DNA of 64,000 nucleotides from Proteus terrae subsp. cibarius (lineage in GTDB: Bacteria > Pseudomonadota > Gammaproteobacteria > Enterobacterales > Enterobacteriaceae), in the NCBI RefSeq assembly GCF_011045835.1, contig NZ_CP047349.1, positions 2,356,001 to 2,420,000 on the forward strand. The letters run 5' to 3'. A model generated the notes under the pieces. The model had not been told where the DNA came from, searched no databases, and worked only from the letters and a program-made list of their open reading frames with translations. Shown here one piece after another: positions 27,735-37,464 of the stretch; within the stretch, counting starts at the first letter, position 1, and every line of letters begins with the position of its first letter. Made by a program: the position numbers and the translations under genes.

Positions 27735-29270
27735 ATGCAATCTACTCACTCAAAATCTAGCCGAACTTTCTTTGGCCACCCATATCCATTAAGCTCCCTT
27801 TTCTTCACCGAAATGTGGGAACGCTTTTCTTTCTATGGTATTCGCCCATTATTAATCCTATTTATGGCGGCAACCGTTTATGAGGGTGGCATGGAAATCC
27901 CCAGAGAGCAGGCATCTGCTATTGTGGGTATTTTCGCAGGCGGTGTTTATTTAACATCACTGCCAGGAGGTTGGCTCGCTGATAACTGGTTAGGTCAACG
28001 CCTAGCTGTATGGTATGGCTCTATCTTTATCGCTTTAGGGCACCTATCCATCGCACTTTCCGCATTTTGGTCACAAGACCTGTTCTTTATCGGTTTATTA
28101 CTGATTGTATTGGGTACGGGGCTATTTAAAACCTGCGTAACTGTGATGGTAGGAACCTTATATAAAAGGGATGATACTCGCCGTGATGGTGGATTCTCCT
28201 TATTTTATATGGGTATCAATATGGGCTCATTTATTGCACCACTCATCACAGGTTTCTTAGTGCGTGATTATGGCTGGCATTGGGGCTTTGGTATTGGTGG
28301 GATTGGTATGCTTGTTGCGTTACTGATTTTCCGCTTTTACGCAGTACCTACTATGCGTCGCTTTGATAGCGAAGTCGGTTTAGATTCAAGTTGGGATCGC
28401 CCAACCGTTGTTCGTCGTAATGTCGGTCAATGGATTTTAGCGTTATCTGTTGTTCTTATGGCAATTGTTGGCCTTATTATTTCTGGCGTTATTCCTTTTA
28501 ACCCAGTTGTTGTGGCTAACTTTATGGTCTATGTGATTTCCGGTAGTGTTATCGCCTATTTTATCTATTTATTCCTATTTGCTGGATTAAGTAGTAGTGA
28601 TCGCTCTCGCTTATTTGTTTGTTTCCTCTTATTGGTATCAGCAGCCCTTTTCTGGTCTGCATTCGAACAAAAACCGACATCATTTAACTTATTTGCTAAC
28701 GACTATACTGACTTAAACTTTATGGGATTTGAGATCCCTGCGGTTTGGTTCCAGTCTGTTAACGCTCTGTTTATTATTATTCTTGCACCAGTATTTAGCT
28801 GGTTATGGCCAATGATGGCACGTAAGAATATGAATTTAAGCAGTATGAGTAAGTTTGTAATTGGTATCTTATTTGCAGCAGGTGGCTTTACCGTCATGAT
28901 GTTTGCATCTGAAAGCGTTATTGCAACAGGACAAGGTGTTTCACCACTTTGGTTAATTGGCAGTATCTTATTGCTGACATTAGGCGAATTATGCTTAAGC
29001 CCAATTGGACTTGCCACAATGACTATTTTAGCGCCAGCTAAAATGCGTGGGCAGGTTATGGGATTATGGTTCTGTGCAAGCGCATTAGGAAATTTAGCAG
29101 CTGGTTTAATGGGTGGAAATATTCGTCCAGATAAACTCGATGTCATGCCTGATTTCTTCTCTCATGTTTCTATCGCTCTGGTTATTTGTGCCGTTGTTCT
29201 TGCTGCACTGATTATTCCGGTTCGTAAGCTTTTACAAAGCGCAGATAGTAAAGAGAAAGCACAAGCTTAA
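27735..29270 (+). CDS. POT/PTR2-family proton-dependent di/tripeptide transporter
   Basis: A 12- to 14-helix proton-coupled oligopeptide transporter of about 511 residues from ATG 27735 (GGGA about seven bases upstream; an earlier in-frame start lacks a site). The family signature is clear: FFTEMWERFSFYGIRPLL (the ExxER proton-coupling motif), GGWLADNWLGQR and FSLFYMGINMGSFIAPL (the PTR2 signature), plus FWSAFEQKPTSFNLFA and GELCLSPIGLA. It resembles DtpT-like members with an FFGHPYPL start more than E. coli DtpA/DtpB, so I give no gene symbol. Confidence 0.9.
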   Translation: MQSTHSKSSRTFFGHPYPLSSLFFTEMWERFSFYGIRPLLILFMAATVYEGGMEIPREQASAIVGIFAGGVYLTSLPGGWLADNWLGQRLAVWYGSIFIALGHLSIALSAFWSQDLFFIGLLLIVLGTGLFKTCVTVMVGTLYKRDDTRRDGGFSLFYMGINMGSFIAPLITGFLVRDYGWHWGFGIGGIGMLVALLIFRFYAVPTMRRFDSEVGLDSSWDRPTVVRRNVGQWILALSVVLMAIVGLIISGVIPFNPVVVANFMVYVISGSVIAYFIYLFLFAGLSSSDRSRLFVCFLLLVSAALFWSAFEQKPTSFNLFANDYTDLNFMGFEIPAVWFQSVNALFIIILAPVFSWLWPMMARKNMNLSSMSKFVIGILFAAGGFTVMMFASESVIATGQGVSPLWLIGSILLLTLGELCLSPIGLATMTILAPAKMRGQVMGLWFCASALGNLAAGLMGGNIRPDKLDVMPDFFSHVSIALVICAVVLAALIIPVRKLLQSADSKEKAQA

Positions 29271-29288
29271 TCTAATGCGTTAATTATT

Positions 29289-29330
29289 AAAGCCATGTCT
29301 AATTACTTAGGCATGGCTTTTTGCTTTTAT
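29289..29330 (+). terminator. Terminator of the peptide transporter
   Basis: AAAGCCATG / CATGGCTTTTT arms with a 14-base loop, then GCTTTTAT. Confidence 0.85.
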
Positions 29331-29432
29331 ATCTTACAACTTAGATGCTGTTTTTAAGTATTGCACCCAATATTTAAAACACTTAATCTCATTACCTTCT
29401 ATTTATTGATAGTTTATCACTAAGGTAATGGA

Positions 29433-30212
29433 ATGACTGTTCTTCCTATTTATTATGTTAATGCTTTTTCCTCTATGCCTTTTGCAGGAAACCCCGCAGC
29501 TGTCGTTTTGTTAGAAGAATGGTTGCCTGATGACACCTTAATTACACTTGCTAGTGAGATTAATTTACCTGAAACCGCGTTTTTAGTTGGTGACCATATT
29601 CGTTGGTTTACACCTAAAATTGAAGTTCCTCTTTGTGGACACGCAACATTAGCCACTGCTTTTGTACTAAAAACCATAAAACATTCCCCTCATGATCTCT
29701 TTAAATTCCAGTCTCTTTCAGGTGAACTCATAGTTTCTTGCCAAAACTCTCTTTTTACACTGAATTTCCCAGCTATACCTGCAACATTAAATAACGATAT
29801 AAAATCAGCCCTTGAAGAAAAATTAGCATTACAAATCGATGAAGTTTGGCAAGCGCATGATCGTTATGTTTGCTTTTTATCTGATCCAGAAACAGTCACT
29901 AACTACCAACCTGACTTCATTCAAATCACACAGTTACCTTTGCCTGGCGTTATTATCACAGCTAAAGGTCATGCTCCTTTTGATTTTATTTCTCGCTTCT
30001 TCGCACCCGTAAAAGGCGTGAATGAAGATCCTGTTACGGGTACATCACATTGCATATTAGCGCCAATTTGGGCTAATAAACTCAATAAAACACAGTTACA
30101 AGCAAGACAAGTTTCAAAACGAGGTGGAAATATTAACTGTGTGTTAAGAGATAATCGCGTTTTACTGACAGGTGATGCTGCACTCTTTTTAACTGGCGAA
30201 ATAACCTTTTAG
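29433..30212 (+). CDS. PhzF-family isomerase-like protein
   Basis: A 259-residue protein with the two-lobed diaminopimelate-epimerase-like fold of PhzF. The N-terminal YYVNAFSSMPFAGNPAAVV, the catalytic Glu47 in NLPETAFLV, FTPKIEVPLCGHATLA and the C-terminal NEDPVTGTSHC are characteristic. PhzF itself isomerises DHHA in phenazine synthesis, but most enterobacterial members lie outside phenazine clusters and have unknown substrates. No other phenazine gene is nearby, so a different role is likely. Confidence 0.85.
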   Translation: MTVLPIYYVNAFSSMPFAGNPAAVVLLEEWLPDDTLITLASEINLPETAFLVGDHIRWFTPKIEVPLCGHATLATAFVLKTIKHSPHDLFKFQSLSGELIVSCQNSLFTLNFPAIPATLNNDIKSALEEKLALQIDEVWQAHDRYVCFLSDPETVTNYQPDFIQITQLPLPGVIITAKGHAPFDFISRFFAPVKGVNEDPVTGTSHCILAPIWANKLNKTQLQARQVSKRGGNINCVLRDNRVLLTGDAALFLTGEITF

Positions 30213-30318
30213 TTACAGACGGCATAATCAATCATTCATCTACTTTGCTTTCAATTTACTCTATTTTATACTGTGGGGAATATCTCCCTACAGTATAAAA
30301 GAAAAAGGCTTTATTGTT

Positions 30319-30729
30319 ATGTCCATCTCTGACTTATCCCCTGAACTACAAGATAAAATTAAAAATTCAGTCACTCGTGTTTCTAAAGTCATATTCCCTA
30401 CCACCACCAATCACCACTCAACACTCTTTGGTGGCACAGCACTAGCTTGGATGGACGAAGTTTCATTTATCACCGCTACCCGCTTTAGCCGTAAACGTCT
30501 AGTGACGGTTTCTACTGAAAAAATAAATTTTAATCACCCTATTCCATCGGGTACGATTATTGAATTAGTCGGTGAAGTTATTCGTGTTGGACGCACAAGT
30601 TTAACGGTAAATGTTTCTATTTTTCTTGAAGATATGTACGCAGAAGGCCGTGAAGAAGTGATCCATGGTCAATTTAATTTTGTTGCGGTTGATCATGACG
30701 GAAAACCAACGCCATTATTCGATAAATAG
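30319..30729 (+). CDS. Acyl-CoA thioesterase, hotdog fold (YciA-like)
   Basis: A 136-residue single hotdog-domain protein. The motif HHSTLFGGTALAWMDEVSFITA, with its Asp, and the later KINFNHPIPSGTIIELVGEV are typical of the acyl-CoA hydrolase (YciA/ACOT) group that cleaves fatty acyl-CoA to free acid and CoA. Substrate chain length cannot be read from sequence. It appears monocistronic, 106 bases after the PhzF-like gene and on the same strand. Confidence 0.85.
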   Translation: MSISDLSPELQDKIKNSVTRVSKVIFPTTTNHHSTLFGGTALAWMDEVSFITATRFSRKRLVTVSTEKINFNHPIPSGTIIELVGEVIRVGRTSLTVNVSIFLEDMYAEGREEVIHGQFNFVAVDHDGKPTPLFDK

Positions 30730-30957
30730 TATCTATAGAGAGATTTGTCATACTTTTTATCTCTATTAATTAAAAATGACATTATTTTATTATGTTCTTT
30801 ATTATTTTGAATAATAATAAAGTATTAAGATCATTAATTTAATGGATGCTTTTCAAGCAATATAAAATATCCAATAAAATCAACAAATAATAAGATTACT
30901 AACATGTAAAACAAGAGTTATCCACAGTTAATGTGGATAACTGAATAAATCCAAAAA

Positions 30958-31275
30958 TCAGAGAACACAGATTTTTGTTACTTCAAATTCAATCTGACAA
31001 ACGGTCAATTTCCTTCCTGCTGTTGCACTTTCAGCAATAACAATATCCGTTGATTGTGAATACTGTCGCCCTACTTCAAGCGCTAATTCAATGGTAGGTT
31101 CAATCAGTAATATCGCCCCAATCTTTTCAAGATCAACAGGAAATTCTGCCAGTGATCTAAATTGCACCACTTGTTTTATCTTATTGTTAGCAATTTCTTG
31201 TGCTTTTTCCGTTGCAACTTGATTAACTCTTGCTTGTTTTTCAAAAGCACCACCACCTGAATGAAGATAAATCAT
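30958..31275 (-). CDS. Hypothetical protein, 105 residues
   Basis: I do not recognise this protein. It is soluble, without a signal peptide or membrane helix. The N-terminal third (KQARVNQVATEKAQEIANNKIKQV by composition) is likely helical; a GAILLIEPTIELALEVGRQY segment and a beta-rich end follow. The start codon lacks a strong Shine-Dalgarno sequence. It lies between the thioesterase and the autotransporter with AT-rich spacers on both sides and could be a recently acquired orphan. Confidence 0.55.
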   Translation of the reverse strand: MIYLHSGGGAFEKQARVNQVATEKAQEIANNKIKQVVQFRSLAEFPVDLEKIGAILLIEPTIELALEVGRQYSQSTDIVIAESATAGRKLTVCQIEFEVTKICVL

Positions 31276-31407
31276 ATTTTACTCACATAGAAAACAAAGG
31301 CTGTTACCTTTATTATTCAAATCAAAGGCATAAAAGCCAGCAGAATGATAAAAAAGTAACAACCTTATCTCTACTTTTTATCTTACTCAGCACAATACAA
31401 AAATGCT

Positions 31408-33150
31408 TTACCAGCCATAAGAAACGCCCCCGCCTACAACACCGCGATCTTCTGTATTCCATGAAGCTGAAACACGAATAATGGCGCTTTCTGTTATTTG
31501 ATACTGAGCACCCGTTGCAAATGCATTAGCATCGCGATAATTACCCACTCCAACACCTAAACTAAACGTGTGATTGGTTACGTAAGGAATATTAGCCATC
31601 GCCGCGACAGAAGCAATCCCGGCACTTGCTCTTTTATCTGCTTTATCGATTTTATTATCCATATTCTTAAGTGCAATATCATTATCAATAAAGATATTCT
31701 TAAATTTATTATTGGTATATTCATTTGCAATAGAGATAGAGTCATGTTTTGATTTTTCAATATATTCCTTCAGCGATTCATCTCTTTCATTAATTATCGT
31801 ATTGGTCACATTTATATACTCATTTCCTTTTTGAGTAACATAGCTTTGATGTTCTTTGGTTAATTTCTCATTATTTTTTCCAATAAGTCCTTCTATACCC
31901 GATGCTATTTTACTAATCTCAATATCGGTATAACTATTGGCATTTTTTTCTGATGCGTTAACCTTTCGCTCTGTTGAAAAGGTAACTTCATCCTTAATAT
32001 TGTTAACGTGTTCAACTATTTTCTTATCGTGTTCGTTGACTTTAAAGTCAGTGTATTCTTTAATATTTTTTTCAGACTCATTGATCCTATTATTTGTGCT
32101 CTTCTCTATTACTTTCTTCATATTATTTATTTTATTATCAGTATAACTTTCCGCACCTTTTTTTATTTCATCTGCTTTTTTATTTGTATAATTTTCAGTA
32201 TCTACTTTTAGATCAGATAATTTTTCTTCATTATAAAGATACATTTCACTTTTAACTTCATTGATATAATTAACAGTATTAGTCTGATACTCATTGATTT
32301 TACTATCAGTATATTGATTTGAGTTTTTTTCTGCATTTTCTGCGAATGTTTTTGCTTTAAGCTCGCTCTCTTTTAAGACTGCTTCATTTGCCTTTATGAT
32401 ATCTCCTTGTATTATCTTATTATTTTCATTTATTTGTTTTGTTGTTGCTTCAACAATCGTATTTTTCTCTTGCTCAATTTTATTATAAATAGTGGTATTA
32501 TTATCATTAATGCGCTTATCAGCCTCAATAAGAATATTATCTTTTTCTTTTTTTAATTGAGAAACATTGACGGCATCTGTATTTTCCGTACCTGCTGCAA
32601 CATTAATAATTTGCCTCTGGTTTTTATCACTACCGATTGATAATGTATTATTACGATTATTACTGCTATTATCACCTAATATAATCGCATTACTTGCTGA
32701 TCCTGAAGACTTACTACCAATAATCACTGAATTCTCTGCGTTATCAGAAAGGCGACTACTACTACCTAAAATAACACCATTCTCAGCATTATTTATTACT
32801 CCTTTCCCTATACTAATTGAGTCTTTATTTTCACTATAAGCCTGAGAACCTATAGAAAGAGAACCCTCACCAATTGCCATTGCACCACTTCCCAATGACA
32901 TCGCATTATCACCAATTGCCGTACTTCTATGTCCTATTGCAGTTGCATTTTCACCTTCAGCACCTGCATTAGCACCGATTGCCGTTGATTGATCAGAATG
33001 CGCCCACGTATTATATCCAACAGCCGTAGATTCATTACCGTCTGCTTTACTATTTCCACCCAATAAGGTTGTATTATTTGCATAAGATAAAGGTGATGAT
33101 AATAATGAAATCACTAACAGCTTTACCTGAAAATATTTATTTTTAATCAT
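31408..33150 (-). CDS. Trimeric autotransporter adhesin (YadA-like)
   Basis: A type Vc secreted adhesin of about 580 residues. The signal peptide (MIKNKYFQVKLLVISLLSSPLSYA) is followed by a YadA head of left-handed parallel beta-roll repeats (AxAIGxxAxAxGxxxxAIGxxS, residues about 30-175), a neck (AAGTENTDAVNVSQLK), and a long coiled-coil stalk of TDxKINExxK-type repeats. It ends in the C-terminal four-strand membrane anchor (ASAGIASVAAMANIP ... GVSYGW). The final aromatic residue is typical of outer-membrane insertion. The anchor is complete, so the protein should be functional. P. mirabilis encodes similar adhesins (AipA, TaaP); this one is not clearly either. Confidence 0.92.
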   Translation of the reverse strand: MIKNKYFQVKLLVISLLSSPLSYANNTTLLGGNSKADGNESTAVGYNTWAHSDQSTAIGANAGAEGENATAIGHRSTAIGDNAMSLGSGAMAIGEGSLSIGSQAYSENKDSISIGKGVINNAENGVILGSSSRLSDNAENSVIIGSKSSGSASNAIILGDNSSNNRNNTLSIGSDKNQRQIINVAAGTENTDAVNVSQLKKEKDNILIEADKRINDNNTTIYNKIEQEKNTIVEATTKQINENNKIIQGDIIKANEAVLKESELKAKTFAENAEKNSNQYTDSKINEYQTNTVNYINEVKSEMYLYNEEKLSDLKVDTENYTNKKADEIKKGAESYTDNKINNMKKVIEKSTNNRINESEKNIKEYTDFKVNEHDKKIVEHVNNIKDEVTFSTERKVNASEKNANSYTDIEISKIASGIEGLIGKNNEKLTKEHQSYVTQKGNEYINVTNTIINERDESLKEYIEKSKHDSISIANEYTNNKFKNIFIDNDIALKNMDNKIDKADKRASAGIASVAAMANIPYVTNHTFSLGVGVGNYRDANAFATGAQYQITESAIIRVSASWNTEDRGVVGGGVSYGW

Positions 33151-33156
33151 ACCCAC

Positions 33157-33517
33157 ATCACTCCATAATTAATAAAGTCACATATAGAATAATATGTATT
33201 TTATTTTTTACACATTAGATATCTTATAAAATAAACTAATGATAAATTGAAACTCTATTAATTAAAAATAATAACAATGTCATATAATTAACTTTATTAT
33301 AAATAAACATTGTGATTTGATTTATATTTAAATGATAATCAACAACTAAAGAAAATAGATAAAAAATAAAAATCAAAAATAAATTTTAAAAAATAAAATC
33401 ATTAACCATCTATAAAAATAAAATATTTTTACTTTTGAGATAATGATCAAATAAAAGGAAATGCTACTCTATAAATATAAATACTATTTTTAAAATATAT
33501 TAAAAGAAACACTAAGT
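33157..33517. other. AT-rich gap upstream of the autotransporter
   Basis: About 360 bases with very low GC and no gene. It probably contains the autotransporter promoter on the minus strand; nothing else is discernible. Confidence 0.4.
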
Positions 33518-33551
33518 AAAACCCCTAGGCTTATTACCGCTTAGGGGGGTT
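33518..33551 (-). terminator. Terminator of the CatB-like gene
   Basis: Minus strand AACCCCCCTAAGC / AGCCTAGGGGTTTT stem with a short loop a few bases past the stop, followed by TTTTAC. Confidence 0.75.
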
Positions 33552-33555
33552 AGTA

Positions 33556-34185
33556 TTATTCAATAAACTGTGCTTCTGCAATTAATAATTTATCAATTGA
33601 TGATTGGCATAAAAGAGGTCTGAGCGCTTCAAATTTCTTTTCTGACCATTGGTAAATCTTTAAAGATAATAGTTGCTCAATAACTTTAGGCTCAAATCGA
33701 TATTTAAGATGTTGTGCGGGTGTTCCTCCTACAATGCTATAAGGTTCAACATTTTTGGAAACAACGCTATTAGCCGCAACAATAGCACCTTCACCAATTG
33801 TCACACCTGGCATTATCATTGCACGCATTCCTATCCATGCGCCATCATGAATATAGGTATCACCTTTGCCAATATAGGCTTCCTCAATCTTATCCATAAA
33901 AGGATAAAGAGAAAACCAATCCATTCGGTGAGTATGATTGCCACCCATTAATATCACCGCTTGCGCACCAATACAGACATAATCGCCAATATATAATTTA
34001 TCAATTTCCCACAATGGTTCCCATTGCAGGCTAATCTCGTCACCATATAGATAACGTACAACTGAAGTTTCAAAACCATCATCCCAACAATCACTGTAAT
34101 AACTGTGTTGTCCTTTGATGATAATGTTTTTATTTTTAACTGTTTCGTGCAGATATTCTACACGCGACCAATGTTTATTTTTCAT
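33556..34185 (-). CDS. Type-B (xenobiotic) O-acetyltransferase, CatB/Vat-like
   Basis: A 209-residue left-handed beta-helix acetyltransferase. The hexapeptide repeats (VCIGAQAVILMGG, IHDGAWIGMRAMIMPGVTIGEGAIVAANSVVSK) and the active-site loop GGNHTHRMDWFSLYPF, with its catalytic His, match the xenobiotic acetyltransferase family that acetylates chloramphenicol or streptogramin A. The C-terminal helical tail (WSEKKFEALRPLLC) is also conserved with CatB. The substrate is unproven: many chromosomal members act on other alcohols. It is distinct from the type-A trimeric CAT usually reported in P. mirabilis. Confidence 0.85.
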   Translation of the reverse strand: MKNKHWSRVEYLHETVKNKNIIIKGQHSYYSDCWDDGFETSVVRYLYGDEISLQWEPLWEIDKLYIGDYVCIGAQAVILMGGNHTHRMDWFSLYPFMDKIEEAYIGKGDTYIHDGAWIGMRAMIMPGVTIGEGAIVAANSVVSKNVEPYSIVGGTPAQHLKYRFEPKVIEQLLSLKIYQWSEKKFEALRPLLCQSSIDKLLIAEAQFIE

Positions 34186-34389
34186 AATATGACTCGCTAT
34201 AAATTAATGAGTCATCAAAGAATGCTTAATTCTCTGATGATGTGTTCGCATTCAAAACACATCGTCTTAAGCAATCCTTGGTTGAAGTAATAAGGGATTT
34301 TTTTTCATCTTGCTTTACGGCCAACTTTTCCAACGCAATGCGCTTATACTTGCAGTTTATCTGCACCATAATAAAGATTATCAAAGAAA

Positions 34390-34438
34390 AAGCTACGGAT
34401 AACCTTAATAACGATTGGTTATTTCCCGTAGCTTGATA
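34390..34438 (-). terminator. Terminator of the old-yellow-enzyme gene
   Basis: AAGCTACGG / CCGTAGCTT arms followed on the minus strand by TTTTCTTTG, beginning a few bases past the oxidoreductase stop. Confidence 0.8.
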
Positions 34439-34441
34439 ATA

Positions 34442-35533
34442 TTATTTAAAAAAGTCTTTGCTACCATGAGGCGCACAACGTAAATATTGAGGTGCTACTT
34501 TTATGGTTTGTTTGAGTTTTTCTGCTGCATGCCAAGGCCAACGAGGATCATAAAGAATACCTCTGCCTAAAGCGATAAAATCAGCTTGCTCTGTAAGTAA
34601 AATAGCTTCTGCTTGTTCTGGCTCAGTAATAAGGCCAACTGTAATAACAGGCAGTTGTGTTTCATTATAAATTGCTTGAGCAAATGGTACTTGGTAATTA
34701 GGGCCTAGCTTAATTTCTTGCTTTTCTGATAATCCACCAGAAGAAACATGAATATAATGACAACCTAACTCTTCAAGATGCTGAGTTAAAGCAATCGTAC
34801 TTTCTAAGTCCCAACCAGCTTCAACCCAATCTGTTGCGGAAATCCTGACGCCAACACAAACATTATCAGAAACTGCATTTTTCACTGCAACAAAGACATC
34901 CACTAATAACCGACTACGATTATTAAAATCACCACCGTATTGATCCGTTCTGTGATTAGATAGTGGAGATAGGAATTCGTGCAATAAATATCCGTGAGCA
35001 CCGTGGATCTCAATAACGTCAAATCCTGCTGATTCAGCCCTTTTAGCAGCATCAACAAAAGCTTGTTTTATTTCGTCAATTTCATCGACAGCCAACGCAT
35101 GAGGTTGATGATTCTTTCCAAAAGGGATTTCTGAAGGTGCAACTTTTTGCCATCCATTAGGAGAATCTGGCGCTAATGATGCTCCGCCATTCCAAGGTAA
35201 ATCAGTCGATGCTTTACGTCCGGCATGTGCAATCTGTATACCGACTTTTGCAGATGAATACAGTTTAATATTATCAACTAGCTTTTTTAGTTCATTACCA
35301 TGTTGGTCAGACCAAATACCTAAATCTTTATAGCTAATACGACCTCTAGGCTCAACCGCTGTTGCTTCAACAATCACTAACGAAGCACCAGATAGTGCTA
35401 GTTGCCCGTAATGCATAGTGTGCCATGCGGTTGGGTAACCTTCTTGTGCTGAATATTGGCACATAGGTGCAACAATAATACGGTTATCTAACTGATGGGG
35501 GCCTAATTTTTTAGGGGAGAACAACAAACTCAT
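34442..35533 (-). CDS. namA: NADPH-dependent flavin oxidoreductase, YqjM/NamA-like
   Basis: A 363-residue old-yellow-enzyme barrel that binds FMN and reduces activated C=C bonds of enones. Features of the YqjM class are visible: Cys25 in VAPMCQYSA (the redox-tuning Cys), the substrate-binding His pair in EIHGAHGYLLHEFLSP, the NRTDQYGG-type segment (SNHRTDQYGGDFNNR), and the C-terminal phosphate-binding ALGRGILYDPRWPWHAA with the arginine finger. The physiological substrate is unknown. It is monocistronic with an AGGAGG ribosome-binding site. Confidence 0.88.
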   Translation of the reverse strand: MSLLFSPKKLGPHQLDNRIIVAPMCQYSAQEGYPTAWHTMHYGQLALSGASLVIVEATAVEPRGRISYKDLGIWSDQHGNELKKLVDNIKLYSSAKVGIQIAHAGRKASTDLPWNGGASLAPDSPNGWQKVAPSEIPFGKNHQPHALAVDEIDEIKQAFVDAAKRAESAGFDVIEIHGAHGYLLHEFLSPLSNHRTDQYGGDFNNRSRLLVDVFVAVKNAVSDNVCVGVRISATDWVEAGWDLESTIALTQHLEELGCHYIHVSSGGLSEKQEIKLGPNYQVPFAQAIYNETQLPVITVGLITEPEQAEAILLTEQADFIALGRGILYDPRWPWHAAEKLKQTIKVAPQYLRCAPHGSKDFFK

Positions 35534-35705
35534 TTAAAGCCTCCTGCTATCAATAAGAATTTATGCAAAGAAAATGTCTTCGCTTTTAGATATACCATTT
35601 AAATATACAGGTTTAAGGCTATCGGATCTTATTCATTTAGGCGATGTTTTACTTCACATTGTGAAAAACAAAGAAATCCGCAATTGATGCGGATCTCTTT
35701 GTTGA

Positions 35706-35984
35706 TTAATCATTAGATTTGGCAGGTTTCACCAATAATAGTGAAAAGCGTCTTGCGATTGGTAAGACAAATAAAACCGTTGGAAAAGCAATCATCCAAG
35801 AGATCCCCCAAGAAGTTAACCATGGGGAGATTACATACATTCCCATTCCTAACGATTTGACGGTACTAATAAACGAAACAATACCTGACATAATAAAAGA
35901 AAGGAAAAAGGGAACAAGAAAAATCATTGCTCGAGTAGGAAGTTTAGGAATACCTAAAAAGTAATTTTTGTCCTGAAAAGACAT
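35706..35984 (-). CDS. DUF2798-family small membrane protein
   Basis: From ATG 35984 (GGAG nine bases upstream) this is a 92-residue protein with two membrane helices. The layout KLPTRAMIFLVPFFLSFIMSGIVSFISTVKS, then WLTSWGISWMIAFPTVLFVLPIARR, fits the DUF2798 family, whose function is unknown. An in-frame start 16 codons upstream has no ribosome-binding site. It stands alone between the oxidoreductase and a DUF5713-like gene. Confidence 0.75.
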   Translation of the reverse strand: MSFQDKNYFLGIPKLPTRAMIFLVPFFLSFIMSGIVSFISTVKSLGMGMYVISPWLTSWGISWMIAFPTVLFVLPIARRFSLLLVKPAKSND

Positions 35985-36226
35985 AGATAAAGACTCCAAT
36001 AATACGATTGTACAACAGCACATAACTGCCAATACAACAGGCTAAAAATGTTATATGCGTTGATTAACGTAAACGCTTACGAGTCTTTGTTGACTAAACT
36101 GGGTGCTAGTTTATTAATAAATATTTCTTTGTCAACTAAATTATTCTCATTATCATTTAGATGGTCATTGATAAAATTAAAGCTCATCTAGATGAGAAAA
36201 CACAAAATAGTTTTCTCATCTTATTT

Positions 36227-36565
36227 CTACCAATCTCGTGTTGCAATTAATTCTTCTATATCAGCATCTTCAAAGCCATATTCATCAGCAATGACGCCAA
36301 AATCTTCAGCAATACACTCTCTTGCTACTGTTTCGATCTCGCTATTTTCCTCATAAAACTCTTCAGCTAACTCATTAAATTGGTCTGTTGTTTCTTGCGT
36401 AAGAATATAAAGCTCTGCCAAATTTTTAGGTGAAGTTGCTTCTATTTTTAAACAAAGTGCTTTTAATAACTCTTGTCCTTTCTTCACAAGATGTGTTGGA
36501 TAATAATTATCATTGTCCATTTCTTTTAAAAAATAATGCTCTGCTAGTACTTTATTTTTAATCAT
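36227..36565 (-). CDS. DUF5713-like cytoplasmic protein
   Basis: A 112-residue acidic, helical protein from ATG 36565 (AAGGA eight bases upstream). The pattern LVKKGQELLKALCLKIEA, LYILTQETTDQFNELAEEFYEENSEIETVARE and DFGVIADEYGFEDADIEELIATRDW resembles the DUF5713 family. Members are often found near polymorphic-toxin or contact-dependent loci, sometimes as putative immunity proteins; here there is no toxin neighbour. The function is unknown. Confidence 0.65.
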   Translation of the reverse strand: MIKNKVLAEHYFLKEMDNDNYYPTHLVKKGQELLKALCLKIEATSPKNLAELYILTQETTDQFNELAEEFYEENSEIETVARECIAEDFGVIADEYGFEDADIEELIATRDW

Positions 36566-36727
36566 TACAAACATCCTTATCTAAGTATTTATCTTAAGGT
36601 CATTAAAGTATACTTATTATCTCAATTACGGAAAAGTATATTACGTTTCTTAATTAAATGTCTCGCTTTTATTTATCCGAATTTATAGAATTCTGTCCAG
36701 CAAACGGAAAATAGGCAATTAATTAAA

Positions 36728-37459
36728 ATGGCTAAAAAAATACGATTTATATTTCTTTTTTTGACTATTGCACTGCTCTCTTTTTTGACTATTAATAAAT
36801 TTTTTAAAAGCTCACCATTGGCGACCTGGCACTTCTATGGCAATAATGGTGAATATATTACAGGTCATTACTACCCACCAGCAGAAGATGATGTAACAGA
36901 TGCGGTGATTTCCATTCCAGAAAAACCAGCTAAAGAAGGTTTAACAATAACACATTGGAATACTTGCAGTATTGAACTGAATATTGATAATAAAACGCTT
37001 TATATTTCTTATTTTACTAATGGCCTTATTCAAGCTTCTTTATCAACAAAAAATACATCTTACGTTGTATTAACTGAGCTGTATTTTTATCATCCTGATG
37101 ATATGCATTGGTCGATAAATCGATTAGAAGATGGAACATACAAAGGTTGGATTTGGGATAATGTTGCAAACCAGCTTATTCCTGTTCGTTATCAGGAAGA
37201 TAAAACAACAATTATTGACGGTACAAAATATACTTTGATGCCAGAAAGTTATTGGCTATTTCAACGTTGGGCTAATGGCGTTTTAGTGGAAGAGTACACA
37301 TTAGATGATTTACCAGCAAAAGATGGCTTTATTCCTGATATAGATAAACAACGACTAGCTCAAGCAAAAGCAGAGCTTCAAACTACCACAAATGAATTGG
37401 TGAAACCGTTAAATTTACCATTTAACTTAATGTTGTGGGATAACTCACTTTGCAAGTGA
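36728..37459 (+). CDS. Hypothetical single-helix-anchored protein (DUF2931-like)
   Basis: A 243-residue protein with a positively charged N-terminus and one hydrophobic segment (IRFIFLFLTIALLSFLTI), so it is probably inner-membrane anchored or exported. The remainder is rich in Trp/Tyr and beta-strand patterns (WHFYGNNGEYITGHYYPP; YLFQRWANGV-type region near residue 175). It resembles DUF2931-type proteins often seen next to interbacterial effectors, but the match is from memory and weak. No operon partner is evident. Confidence 0.5.
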   Translation: MAKKIRFIFLFLTIALLSFLTINKFFKSSPLATWHFYGNNGEYITGHYYPPAEDDVTDAVISIPEKPAKEGLTITHWNTCSIELNIDNKTLYISYFTNGLIQASLSTKNTSYVVLTELYFYHPDDMHWSINRLEDGTYKGWIWDNVANQLIPVRYQEDKTTIIDGTKYTLMPESYWLFQRWANGVLVEEYTLDDLPAKDGFIPDIDKQRLAQAKAELQTTTNELVKPLNLPFNLMLWDNSLCK

Positions 37460-37464
37460 TATGT

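Noticed and set aside
34105..34436. Small plus-strand ORFs over the CatB-like gene start and spacer
   Set aside because: No Shine-Dalgarno site, mostly antisense to the acetyltransferase and its neighbouring terminator.
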